Shown in pieces: positions 1 to 7,827 of a stretch of DNA of 64,000 nucleotides (positions are counted from its first letter, which is position 1; each line of letters starts with the position of its first letter). The DNA lies in the NCBI RefSeq assembly GCF_005795905.1, contig NZ_VAWE01000001.1:5693001-5757000 (forward strand). The letters run 5' to 3'. A program made the translations under genes and the position numbers. The notes under the pieces were generated by a model that did not search any database, was not told where the DNA came from, and saw nothing but the letters and a program-made list of their open reading frames with translations. The stretch comes from Streptomyces marianii. Lineage in GTDB: Bacteria; Actinomycetota; Actinomycetes; Streptomycetales; Streptomycetaceae.

Positions 1-531
1 GATCGCCATGACCGCCACATTGCCCAGCGGGATCCAGGCCACCTTCACCGCGAGGTTGGTGAGGAACAGCAGGATCGTGCGGTAGACGGAGTGGCCGGAG
101 AGGGCGTGCCCCACCTCGTGGCCCACGACCGCCCGCATCTCCTCCTCGTCCAGCAGCTCCACCAGGCCGGTGGTGACCATGATGATCGGCTCGTCCAGGC
201 CGATGCACATGGCATTGGGCTTCGGGTCCTGGGTGACGTACATCTGCGGGACCTTCTCCAGGTCCAGGATGTAGCAGGCGTCGCGCAGCATCGTGTGGAG
301 GTGCGCGAACTGGGCGTCGCTCACCCGCACCGAGTCGGAGAGGAAGAGCAGCCGCAGACTGCGCTCCGGCAGCAGCCCGCTCAGCGCCTTGAACACGGTG
401 TCGAACCCGCTCAGCTTGCGCAGGGCGACCAGCGCCGAACGGTCCGCCGGGTGCTCGTACGCCCGCGAGGAGATCCCCGGGAAGCGTGTGCGGTGCCTGC
501 CCGGTACGTTCTCGGAACTGCTGTCGGTCAT
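1..531 (-). CDS. M48 family zinc metallopeptidase, C-terminus cut by window edge
   Basis: The reverse strand is open from an ATG at 531 to the window edge, giving the first 177 residues of a zinc peptidase. The zinc motif HEVGH lies at about residues 138-142, in a context ([17 protein letters not shown]) typical of family M48 (HtpX/Ste24-like, usually membrane-linked proteases). It is followed by a hydrophobic stretch that begins a membrane segment. The region before the motif carries the usual M48 substrate-cleft sequence ([20 protein letters not shown]). The third zinc ligand, a downstream Glu, would lie beyond the window. It is transcribed away from nadD. The family is certain; the substrate is unknown. 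Confidence 0.9.
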   Translation of the reverse strand, partial: MTDSSSENVPGRHRTRFPGISSRAYEHPADRSALVALRKLSGFDTVFKALSGLLPERSLRLLFLSDSVRVSDAQFAHLHTMLRDACYILDLEKVPQMYVTQDPKPNAMCIGLDEPIIMVTTGLVELLDEEEMRAVVGHEVGHALSGHSVYRTILLFLTNLAVKVAWIPLGNVAVMAI

Positions 532-633
532 GGTGCCCCCTGGTTCTTCACACGTCCTGCCGGCGTCGCGGGTCGTGACCCGTCCCCCTGACAGACCCCA
601 CACTAGGCGCTGGGGTTGCGATGCGGCGGGGGC

Positions 634-665
634 TGTGGACAACTGCGCCGGGACCGGTTTCCACA
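634..665. promoter_or_regulatory. Two DnaA-box-like 9-mers in the M48/nadD intergenic region
   Basis: Bases 634-642 read TGTGGACAA, a perfect reverse copy of the actinomycete DnaA box TTGTCCACA. Bases 657-665 read GTTTCCACA, a near match on the other strand. They lie in the 281-bp gap between the divergent M48 gene and the small membrane gene. Binding by DnaA is inferred from sequence only. Confidence 0.35.
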
Positions 666-812
666 GGGCGGCGCCCGCCCGGCGGACACCGCGCACGCCC
701 GTGGGACCGGGACGGCGAAACCGACAACGACTGAGTCGGCGTGAGCGTGCCCGGAGCGCACGCATACGATGTGCCCGAAGTCTCCGACTCCGATCGATAG
801 GGCCTGCAGAAG

Positions 813-974
813 ATGAGTCTCGCCAGCACCGCCGCCACCCTGGTCACTCTCGCCGAGGGAGCCGAGCACGGTGGCAGCCACCAAAGCCTCAGCCCCTACC
901 TCACCGGTTTCGGCGCGCTGGGCGCGCTGCTCCTGCTGCTGTGGATCACCACCCGCTTCAATCGCGACCGCTGA
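813..974 (+). CDS. Small membrane protein upstream of nadD (53 aa)
   Basis: This is a 53-residue ORF from ATG 813 to TGA 972-974. It has a short polar N-terminus ([20 protein letters not shown]), then [20 protein letters not shown] and the single membrane helix continuing to LLLWITT, and ends with the positive tail RFNRDR. That topology suggests N-out/C-in single-span insertion. It sits 38 bp before nadD and probably shares its transcript. I recognise no enzymatic domain. Third codon positions are almost all G or C, which supports coding. The function is unknown. Confidence 0.75.
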   Translation: MSLASTAATLVTLAEGAEHGGSHQSLSPYLTGFGALGALLLLLWITTRFNRDR

Positions 975-1012
975 GACGGAACCGAACGGCCGTGCCAGTA
1001 GGCTCTGCACGC

Positions 1013-1633
1013 ATGGGACAGCAGGAAGCGCCTACGACCGGCCGCGGGAAACGCCGACTCGGCGTGATGGGCGGGACGTTCGACCCGATCCACCACGGAC
1101 ACCTGGTGGCCGCCAGCGAGGTGGCGGCCCTGTTCCACCTCGACGAGGTGGTGTTCGTACCGACCGGACAGCCGTGGCAGAAGAGCCACAAGGCGGTCTC
1201 GCCGGCGGAGGACCGGTATCTGATGACGGTCATCGCCACGGCTTCCAACCCGCAGTTCTCCGTCAGCCGCATCGACATCGACCGCGGCGGACCGACGTAC
1301 ACGATCGACACCCTGCGGGACCTGCGGGCGCTCAACACCGACTCGGACCTCTTCTTCATCACCGGGGCCGACGCGCTCTCCCAGATCCTCACCTGGCGGG
1401 ACGCCGAGGAACTGTTCTCACTCGCGCACTTCATCGGCGTCACCCGGCCGGGACACGACCTGACCGACGACGGGCTCCCGAAGGGCGGCGTCTCCCTCGT
1501 GGAGGTGCCCGCGCTGGCGATCTCGTCCACCGACTGCCGGGAGAGGGTCGCGCAGGGCGATCCGGTCTGGTATCTGGTGCCGGACGGTGTGGTGCGCTAC
1601 ATCGACAAGCGCCAGTTGTACCGCGGCGAGTGA
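1013..1633 (+). CDS. nadD: Nicotinate-nucleotide adenylyltransferase
   Basis: NadD transfers AMP from ATP to nicotinate mononucleotide to make deamido-NAD, in the cytosolic NAD synthesis pathway. The 206-residue protein has the nucleotidyltransferase signature [11 protein letters not shown] at residues 20-30, and near its C-terminus [10 protein letters not shown], the equivalent of the family's ISST.IR motif. The length fits the family. The ATG at 1013 is chosen because the core fold begins about 15 residues later; the frame is open further upstream but overlaps the small membrane gene. It is followed after 19 bp by the LCP protein gene, so it probably heads the nadD-LCP-rsfS-phosphatase operon, an order common in Streptomyces. 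Confidence 0.96.
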   Translation: MGQQEAPTTGRGKRRLGVMGGTFDPIHHGHLVAASEVAALFHLDEVVFVPTGQPWQKSHKAVSPAEDRYLMTVIATASNPQFSVSRIDIDRGGPTYTIDTLRDLRALNTDSDLFFITGADALSQILTWRDAEELFSLAHFIGVTRPGHDLTDDGLPKGGVSLVEVPALAISSTDCRERVAQGDPVWYLVPDGVVRYIDKRQLYRGE

Positions 1634-1652
1634 GCCACGGAGAGGGGCACCG

Positions 1653-3425
1653 GTGAACGACCAGCAGAACCCGTACGACCCGTACTACCCGCAGCAACCG
1701 CAGATCATCGGCTATGACGAGTACGGGCAGCCGGTCTACCAGCAGCCCCAGCACGACCCGCAGTCCCACGGTTACGACGCGTACGGCCCGCAGTCCCAGG
1801 ACCGGCACCAGTCGCGGTACCAGCAGCCGGCGCCCCCGGAGCCCCAGGGGTACGGCTACGACCCCTACGCGCAGTCTCAGCAGCACCCCCGGTCGCCGCA
1901 CCCCCAGTCGTACGACCCGTACGGCCGGCAGCAGCCCGTTCCGCACCCTCAGTCCCAGCAGCCGCAGGAGGGCTACGGCTACGACGGCCACGGGTACGAC
2001 ACGGGTCGGCAGGCCGCCGTCGACACCACCCGGCAGTGGAGCGTCCCGCCCCAGCAGCAGCCCACCGCCCCGCCCGGGCCCGACGAGCGGCACCGTCCGG
2101 ACCCGCCCGGGCCGGACCGGGGCGCCCCCGCCGTACCCGGACAGCGCCGCCGCGCGGGCGGCGGCGACGGGGACTACCGCACCGAGCAGTTCTCCTTCGT
2201 CGAGGAGCCGGACGAGGACTCCGAGGACGTCATCGACTGGCTGAAGTTCACCGAGAGCCGTTCCGAGCGCCGTGAGGAGGCGAAGCGGCGAGGGCGCAAC
2301 CGGACCGTGGCGCTGGCCGTCGTCCTGGCCCTCGTGCTCGCCGGCGGCGTCGGCTACCTCTGGTACGCGGGCAAGCTGCCCGGCACCTCCGACCCCGGGG
2401 GCGCGCAGACCACCGCGACCGGCCCGGAGAAACGGGACGTGATCGTCCTGCACCTCCACAACACCAGGAAGAAGGGCACCTCGACCGCCCTCCTCGTGGA
2501 CAACGCCACCACCAGGCAGGGCACCACCGTCCTGCTCCCGAACTCGCTCTCCGTCGCCGACGACGAGGGGGTCGCCACCACCCTCGGCAAGTCCGTCGAC
2601 GAGGACGGCACCACCGGCACGCGCGAGTCCATCGGCAACCTCCTCGGGACCCGTGTCAGCGGCACCTGGCGCCTCGACACCCCCTTCCTGGAGAACCTCG
2701 TCGAGCTGGTCGGCGGCATCGACATCACCACCGACACCGACGTGCCCGGCGCGAAGAAGGGTGAGGCGCCGCTGGTGAAGAAGGGCGAGAACCAGACGCT
2801 CAACGGCCGCATGGCCGTCGGCTACGCCACGTACCGCGCGCCCGGAGAGGCCGAGGCCAAGCAGCTCCAGAGGTTCGGCCAGGTCATGTACGGCGTGCTG
2901 CGGAAGATGCCGAGCGACGCCAAGGCCGCCACGGTGACCGTCGAGACGCTGGCCCAGATCCTGGACCCGTCACTGCCCGAGAAGGATCTCGGGGCGTCGC
3001 TCGCGAAGCTCGCCGAGCACGCCAAGGGCGGCGACTACAAGACCGCCGTGCTGCCCGTCCAGGACGACGGCAGGCTCGGCCAGGAGGCGAGCGACAGCGT
3101 GGTCAAGGACGTCCTCGGCGGCCGTGTGAGCGCACCGGAGCAGGGCGCGGCGGTCCGCGTGGGCGTCCGCAACGCCAGCGGCGACGGCGATGCGACCGAG
3201 AGCACCAGAATCGTCCTGGTGAACGGCGGTTACGCGTTCGTGGACGCCGGCGAGGCGGAGCCGGAGTCGTCGACTCAGGTCGTCTACGGTGACGCGGCGC
3301 AGAAGCAGAACGCCGTCGAGGTCGCGAAGACGCTGGGCCTGGACGAGAGCGCGGTCGAGAAGGGCAGGGCCGCCTCGAACGCCGACGTGCTGGTGGTCCT
3401 CGGCCGGGACTACGAACCCAGGTGA
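1653..3425 (+). CDS. LCP/LytR-type envelope protein with degenerate LCP domain
   Basis: The predicted 590-residue type II membrane protein has about 185 N-terminal residues rich in Gln, Tyr, Pro and Gly (cytoplasmic, probably disordered), one membrane helix at about 216-238, an LCP-like domain from about 262 to 480, and a LytR_C domain from about 500. LCP proteins attach glycopolymers to peptidoglycan. Here the usual catalytic motifs are altered: the GSDSR-like turn reads HLHNTR, the RSDT motif reads TSTA, and PRDT reads PNSL, so transferase activity is doubtful. GTG 1653 is preferred because GGAGAGGGG lies just upstream. Many databases call this protein a LytR transcriptional regulator; the sequence gives no support for DNA binding. 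Confidence 0.85.
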   Translation: MNDQQNPYDPYYPQQPQIIGYDEYGQPVYQQPQHDPQSHGYDAYGPQSQDRHQSRYQQPAPPEPQGYGYDPYAQSQQHPRSPHPQSYDPYGRQQPVPHPQSQQPQEGYGYDGHGYDTGRQAAVDTTRQWSVPPQQQPTAPPGPDERHRPDPPGPDRGAPAVPGQRRRAGGGDGDYRTEQFSFVEEPDEDSEDVIDWLKFTESRSERREEAKRRGRNRTVALAVVLALVLAGGVGYLWYAGKLPGTSDPGGAQTTATGPEKRDVIVLHLHNTRKKGTSTALLVDNATTRQGTTVLLPNSLSVADDEGVATTLGKSVDEDGTTGTRESIGNLLGTRVSGTWRLDTPFLENLVELVGGIDITTDTDVPGAKKGEAPLVKKGENQTLNGRMAVGYATYRAPGEAEAKQLQRFGQVMYGVLRKMPSDAKAATVTVETLAQILDPSLPEKDLGASLAKLAEHAKGGDYKTAVLPVQDDGRLGQEASDSVVKDVLGGRVSAPEQGAAVRVGVRNASGDGDATESTRIVLVNGGYAFVDAGEAEPESSTQVVYGDAAQKQNAVEVAKTLGLDESAVEKGRAASNADVLVVLGRDYEPR

Positions 3426-3598
3426 TCCGCCGGCGTCGTGAGCCGCGGGACGGAGGGTGCCGCTGGCCCGGGTGATCCGGGCGCGCGCCTTCGGGCGGCC
3501 CCGCGGGGTGCGGGGCGCTGCCGCGGTGAACGGCCGCGTGGGTTGTCGGCGGTCCGTGAGACCCTGGAGGGGTCCCGACCGCCGACGAAAGCCTGCTT

Positions 3599-4039
3599 GT
3601 GACCGCTACGGACCGTTCCCTCGAGCTCATCAACGTCGCCGCACAGGCGGCCGCGGACAAGCTCGCGCACGACATCATCGCCTACGACGTCAGCGATGTG
3701 CTGTCGATCACGGACGCATTCCTCCTCGCCTCCGCCCCGAGTGACCGCCAGGTCAAGTCGATCGTGGACGAGATCGAGGAGAAGCTGCTCAAGGAGCTCG
3801 GCGCCAAGCCGGTGCGCCGTGAGGGCGACCGCGACGCGCGCTGGATCCTGCTCGACTACGTCGACGTCGTGGTCCACGTGCAGCACAGCGAGGAGAGGGT
3901 CTTCTACGCCCTCGAGCGGCTGTGGAAGGACTGCCCCGAGCTGCCGCTGCCCGAGGACGCACTGAAGACGCGTGGCAAGGCGGAGGAGCACGCCAGGCTC
4001 AGCGGGGACGGCAGTGGATCGGACGGTGAGCTCAGCTGA
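3599..4039 (+). CDS. rsfS: Ribosome silencing factor RsfS
   Basis: RsfS binds ribosomal protein L14 on the 50S subunit and blocks joining to the 30S during starvation. The 146-residue protein is a full-length member: the conserved domain spans about residues 5-110, with the typical run DVSDVLSITDAFLLASAPSD followed by RQVKSIVDEIEEKL and the motif WILLDYVDVVVHV. A polar tail of about 25 residues follows. The start is GTG 3599, with the purine-rich ACGAAAG upstream. Its stop TGA (4037-4039) overlaps the proposed CTG start of the phosphatase gene, which suggests coupled translation. Confidence 0.95.
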   Translation: MTATDRSLELINVAAQAAADKLAHDIIAYDVSDVLSITDAFLLASAPSDRQVKSIVDEIEEKLLKELGAKPVRREGDRDARWILLDYVDVVVHVQHSEERVFYALERLWKDCPELPLPEDALKTRGKAEEHARLSGDGSGSDGELS

Positions 4040-4695
4040 GCCGCAGCGACACCGGCAAGGGCCGCGGCCGCCGCATCGTCCTGTGGCGGCACGGCCAGAC
4101 GGCCTGGAACCTCGAGCGCCGGTTCCAGGGTTCCACGGACATCGAGCTGACCGAGACCGGCGTCAACCAGGCACGCCGGTCCGCGCGGCTCCTGGCGTCA
4201 CTGAAGCCGGACGCGATCATCAGTTCGGACCTGAGGCGGGCGGCGAGGACGGCGGACCAGCTCGCCTCGATCACCGGCCACGAGGTCACCCACGACTCCT
4301 CACTGCGCGAGACCTACGCGGGCGTCTGGCAGGGCCTGACCCATGAGGAGATCGTCGAGCGGCACGGCGAGGAGTACGCCGCCTGGAAGCGTGGCGAGCC
4401 CGTGCGCCGCGGCGGCGGCGAGCTGGAGACCGAGGTCGCCGACCGGGCCTCGCCGGTCGTGCTGCGCCATGCGGACAAGCTGCCCGACGGGGGCACGCTC
4501 GTCGTGGTCAGCCACGGCGGCACCATCCGCACGACGATCGGCCGGCTCCTGGGCCTGGAGGCCCACCACTGGGAGGGCCTGGGCGGCCTCTCCAACTGCT
4601 CCTGGTCGGTCCTCGGCGAGGGTGCCAGGGGCTGGCGCCTGCTGGAGCACAACGCGGGTACCCTCCCCGAGCCGGTCCTCGGCGACGACGACTGA
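4036..4695 (+). CDS. Histidine phosphatase (phosphoglycerate-mutase-like), non-canonical CTG start
   Basis: This is a 219-residue cytosolic phosphatase of the histidine phosphatase superfamily. The phospho-acceptor motif is LWRHGQTAWN (R18-H19-G20 from the CTG), and the second catalytic His lies in VVVSHGGT near residue 160. In this frame a TGA at 4027-4029 closes the upstream side, and the first ATG/GTG/TTG is GTG 4402, far downstream of the catalytic RHG. The only workable start is therefore CTG 4036, which overlaps the rsfS stop as CTGA and has GGTGAG 5 bases upstream. The substrate cannot be told from sequence; related actinomycete proteins act on phosphoglycerates, sugar phosphates or alpha-ribazole phosphate. 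Confidence 0.88.
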   Translation: MSRSDTGKGRGRRIVLWRHGQTAWNLERRFQGSTDIELTETGVNQARRSARLLASLKPDAIISSDLRRAARTADQLASITGHEVTHDSSLRETYAGVWQGLTHEEIVERHGEEYAAWKRGEPVRRGGGELETEVADRASPVVLRHADKLPDGGTLVVVSHGGTIRTTIGRLLGLEAHHWEGLGGLSNCSWSVLGEGARGWRLLEHNAGTLPEPVLGDDD

Positions 4696-4788
4696 GCCGG
4701 CCGTACGGCTGCGGTTCGTGGACCGCTCCGACGCGTCCGTCGGGGGAAGCCCTCGGCGGGCCCTCAGGGCAGCTTCCGTGGTGCTGAG

Positions 4789-4850
4789 GACCACCGTGCG
4801 GCCGCTCCCGGACCACCGTGCGGCCGCTCCCGGACCACCGTGCGGCCCGC
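4789..4850. repeat. 22-bp tandem repeat, about 2.8 copies
   Basis: Two perfect copies of a 22-bp unit beginning GACCACCGTGCGG (4789-4810 and 4811-4832) are followed by a partial third copy ending near 4850. The array is between the phosphatase stop and tRNA-Ala, in sequence with no gene. Confidence 0.85.
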
Positions 4851-4962
4851 CACGGACCCGCCCCGGGCCCGGCGGACGGCCCGGGACCGGCCGGATTTCA
4901 CTTTCCGGCTGGTCACAGGCTAAGGTTCTTCTTGTTCGCAGCGCGGAGCGCGAAGAACGCGA

Positions 4963-5035
<73 letters not shown>

Positions 5036-5052
5036 CAAGCACCATCATCCGG

Positions 5053-5087
5053 ATCCCGTCCCCCGTAGGGGGCGGGATTTCGTCTTT
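5053..5087 (+). terminator. Rho-independent terminator after tRNA-Ala copy 1
   Basis: ATCCCGTCCCCC pairs with GGGGGCGGGAT around a GTA loop (one bulged T), and is followed by the T-rich run TTTCGTCTTT. It begins 17 bp after the tRNA 3' end. Confidence 0.8.
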
Positions 5088-5238
5088 CCGTGGGCCGTTG
5101 CGCACCCTGGCCCCACGGTCGTGATGATCTCCGGAACGGTGACGCACCGGTTCGCCGACGCCGATGACCCCCTCGTCCCGCCATGGCAGAATCGGGACGG
5201 CTGAAGGGGGACGAAGGCCTGGACGGGAGGGAGAGGCG

Positions 5239-5403
5239 ATGCCCGGAGGCGGCAACGAGGAGAACGACGACCAGCTCCTCGCTGCGAACGCCCGCGCAGG
5301 CCTCAGCTGCCCCTCATGTGGTTCGTCCCACGTTGCCCAAGTGCTCGGCGACAACGGAGGTATCTCGTACGTGTGCACCGCCTGCGGCCACAGCTGGAGC
5401 TGA
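5239..5403 (+). CDS. Small zinc-ribbon protein (54 aa)
   Basis: This is a 54-residue protein with an acidic N-terminus and a C-terminal rubredoxin-like zinc ribbon, CPSCGSSH then 15 residues and CTACGHSW, i.e. two CxxC knuckles. ATG 5239 is chosen over upstream starts because GGGAGGGAGAGG sits just before it and the remaining residues are the conserved core. Its TGA is immediately followed by the ATG of the next small zinc protein, so both are probably co-translated. The target is unknown; such ribbons bind nucleic acid or protein partners. Confidence 0.8.
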   Translation: MPGGGNEENDDQLLAANARAGLSCPSCGSSHVAQVLGDNGGISYVCTACGHSWS

Positions 5404-5640
5404 ATGATGGGTGCACACCGGAGGAAGTGCGACTGGTGCGGCAGCGGCACGCCGATCGTCCGGGACATGGACCCGGTCAACCCCGAGTACCAGTACTGGT
5501 GCGAGGAGTGCGCGCGGGCACTGATCATAAAAGGCGACCCCATCGAGACCTACCGTGAGCTGGAGGGGGAGCCGATCTACGGACGACTGCTCGACGAGCA
5601 CTGCACGCTCAAGCGCTTCTACTCCTTCGCGACGGCCTGA
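5404..5640 (+). CDS. Small zinc-binding protein with two Cys knuckles (78 aa)
   Basis: This 78-residue protein begins at the base after the preceding gene's stop. Two Cys pairs, CDWCGSG near residue 9 and CEECARA near residue 33, can bind one zinc. The C-terminal half (YRELEGEPIYGRLLDEHC) is charged and probably helical. It is a short protein of unknown function that forms a two-gene unit with the zinc ribbon at 5239. No catalytic motif is visible. Confidence 0.75.
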   Translation: MMGAHRRKCDWCGSGTPIVRDMDPVNPEYQYWCEECARALIIKGDPIETYRELEGEPIYGRLLDEHCTLKRFYSFATA

Positions 5641-6107
5641 CGTCCCTGAGTGTCCGCCCGGTGCCGCCGAGTGCCGCCGACGCGGCGACGGCCGCGGGCG
5701 CGGAACGGGCCGAAATGCTTATGTCGCCTATTCCCAGGGCCGGTTCGGGCCGCCGGAGTCATGGCGCACCCGCGACGGCGCGTACGAGCGGAAGACCGTC
5801 CCGGTGCCGCGCGCGGCACCGGTTCGCGGTCTCGACGAACGAACAGGTCGTTCGGGGACACTTCGGCCGTGCGTCGCGCCCTTCGGGGCGCCGTGAGAAG
5901 GCGGAGGCGGGCGCCTGCGGCGCCGAGGCCGCGTGTGTCGAGCCTCCGGATGGTGGCGGGTGCCATCACGATCACGGTCGTGAAAGCGGACGTCATCGCC
6001 CGTACCGGTGCGGATCGGAAACGATTTGGTGAACCACCGGGGGGACCGTGTAATGTTCTCTGTGTCGCCGCGGGGGAGACCCGAGAAAGTAAAGCGGTTG
6101 ACAGCAA
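5641..6107. other. Non-coding spacer with tRNA promoter
   Basis: This is 467 bp between the small zinc protein and the second tRNA-Ala. No ORF here has the codon bias of neighbouring genes. The last 85 bp are richer in A+T and hold the promoter listed separately; I see nothing else. Confidence 0.6.
6026..6054 (+). promoter_or_regulatory. Probable housekeeping promoter of tRNA-Ala copy 2
   Basis: TTGGTG (6026-6031) and TGTAAT (6049-6054) are 17 bp apart, a fair match to the vegetative sigma (HrdB-type) consensus. They lie about 54 bp before the mature tRNA. Confidence 0.5.
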
Positions 6108-6180
<73 letters not shown>

Positions 6181-6196
6181 CAGCAGCTTGTCAGAG

Positions 6197-6240
6197 CACA
6201 CGGAAGAGGGCCATCCGATCGGATGGCCCTCTTCCGTGTG
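6197..6240. terminator. 44-bp perfect palindrome, bidirectional terminator
   Basis: Every base from 6197 to 6240 pairs about the centre 6218/6219 (core CCGATCGG, arms starting CACACGGAAGAGGGCC). It lies between the tRNA and the stop codon of the converging NuoF-like gene (6241-6243), so the same hairpin can end both transcripts. Confidence 0.85.
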
Positions 6241-7827
6241 TCAACCCTGGCCGCTGCCAAGCGCCTTACGGTCACCGCCGGGCGGCAGGGCCGGTTTGCT
6301 GCCCCGCGGGGCCGGCGCCTGCTCGATGCGCAGCGCCAGCGCGGGACAGCGGCGCACGCCGCGTTGCGCGCGCCCCCGCAGATGCATCGGAACCGCTGCC
6401 TCCGCCACGGAGGGGTAGCCGTCGGCGCCCATACGGATCAGCTCTGGCACGATCTCCGCGCAGATGCCGTGGCCCTGGCACAGCGTCCAGTCCACCGCGA
6501 GCTTCTCGCCGCTCGGAATGGACTCCTGCGCTTCCTGGCCGCTGGGCCCGGGCAGCGGCAGCACACCGACGGTCTCCCGGCCGCAGCCGCCGTGCAGGAC
6601 GTGCGCGGCCAGATCGTCCGTGAACGCCGACAGCGTCGAGGCGAAGAACCGGGCGGAACCGTCCGGGTGCTTGCACGCCCCCCGGCCCTTGACGGCCTGC
6701 GTGACCTCGCGCAGCGCCTCCAGGGCGGCCGGCCCGCCGCCGTTGATCACGTCCGACAGGCCGCCGGCCGCCGCGGGCAGACCGAGCTTGCACGGGCCGC
6801 ACTGGCCCGCCGTCTCGGCCGCGAGCCAGTTGGCCACGCGCTGTGCCTCGCCGAGCGGGCACGTCTCCTGGCCGATCGGGAGGATCGCTCCGGCGCCGAG
6901 TGCCCCGCCCACGTTGGACAGCGACTCCCGGGAGATCACGGCCTCGTGCGTCGCGGCGGCGTCGATCCAGTTGCCGTGGTAGCCGCCGGTCAGCACGCCC
7001 TGGGGCACCGGCGGGGCGCCTGCGAGCTGCAGCACGTACCGCATCGGCACACCCGTCGGCACCTCGATCACCATGGGGCGCGCGACCGCTCCGGAGACCG
7101 TCAGCATCACCGTCCCCGGTTCGTTCTCCAGGCCCGTGTGGCCGTACCTGCGGGCCCCGATCCGGGCTGCCACGGCGAGCTGCGCGAACGTCTCCGCGTT
7201 GGACAGCAGCGTCGGCGCCCCGGCCACACCGGACTCGGCGGCGCGCTCCCGGCGGCCGGGAGGCAGCGCGGGGCCGCCGTTGATGGCCCGGATGATCGCC
7301 GAGGCCTCGCCTGAGACCATGCGCTCGGGGTTGCGCTGGACCCGAGCGCGCAGCTGCTGTCCGCGCCGGTCGGACAAGCCTCGCTCGGCCAGCGCCGCGC
7401 GTATGGAGACCTCCGTGGAGTTGCGGGTCACCGCGACGATCAGGGTGCGGGCGCCCAGTGCCTCGGCGGCGAGCAGTGCGCCGTCCAGGATCAGGTGGGG
7501 TGCACGGTTGACCATCACCGTGTCCTTGCGGCAGGCCGGTTCGTCCTCACTGGCGTTGATCACCACGACGGGCCGCACACCCCGTCGGATGGCGGCCTTG
7601 GCGACGGCCCGCAGCTTCTGGGCGAACGGGAAGCCCGCGCCGCCGCGACCGCGCAGGGATATGTTCTCGGCCAGCTGGGCCAGCCGCTCGCCGCTCATGG
7701 GTTCGAGCGGGCCGTGCACCTTCAGGTGCATGGACAGGTCGAGACGTTCGACCAGGTCGAATCCCTGGGTGAGCTGGGGCAGGCCGACAACGCGGACTTC
7801 GGGGACATCGGGGAGAGGGGCGTTCAC
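6241..7827 (-). CDS. NuoF-like flavoprotein fused to a C-terminal ferredoxin
   Basis: The predicted 528-residue soluble protein resembles the 51-kDa NADH-binding subunit of complex I (NuoF). GRGGAGFP at about residue 60 marks the FMN/NADH site, and the SLBB-like region follows. The 4Fe-4S site is incomplete: where NuoF has three Cys in the pattern CxxCxxC, this protein reads AGQCGPCK, with a further Cys in RGACKHPDG. From about residue 455 a ferredoxin of the actinomycete 3Fe-4S type follows (LCQGHGICAE, later RRCPALAL). GTG 7827 is chosen for its AGGAG box; it overlaps the upstream gene's stop as GTGA, so the two are coupled. An electron-transfer role from NAD(P)H is inferred; it is not part of a complex I operon. 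Confidence 0.82.
   Translation of the reverse strand: MNAPLPDVPEVRVVGLPQLTQGFDLVERLDLSMHLKVHGPLEPMSGERLAQLAENISLRGRGGAGFPFAQKLRAVAKAAIRRGVRPVVVINASEDEPACRKDTVMVNRAPHLILDGALLAAEALGARTLIVAVTRNSTEVSIRAALAERGLSDRRGQQLRARVQRNPERMVSGEASAIIRAINGGPALPPGRRERAAESGVAGAPTLLSNAETFAQLAVAARIGARRYGHTGLENEPGTVMLTVSGAVARPMVIEVPTGVPMRYVLQLAGAPPVPQGVLTGGYHGNWIDAAATHEAVISRESLSNVGGALGAGAILPIGQETCPLGEAQRVANWLAAETAGQCGPCKLGLPAAAGGLSDVINGGGPAALEALREVTQAVKGRGACKHPDGSARFFASTLSAFTDDLAAHVLHGGCGRETVGVLPLPGPSGQEAQESIPSGEKLAVDWTLCQGHGICAEIVPELIRMGADGYPSVAEAAVPMHLRGRAQRGVRRCPALALRIEQAPAPRGSKPALPPGGDRKALGSGQG

Noticed and set aside
6241..7827. A complex I (nuo) operon
   Set aside because: Only a NuoF-like protein is present, its Fe-S site is altered, and the neighbours are not nuo genes.
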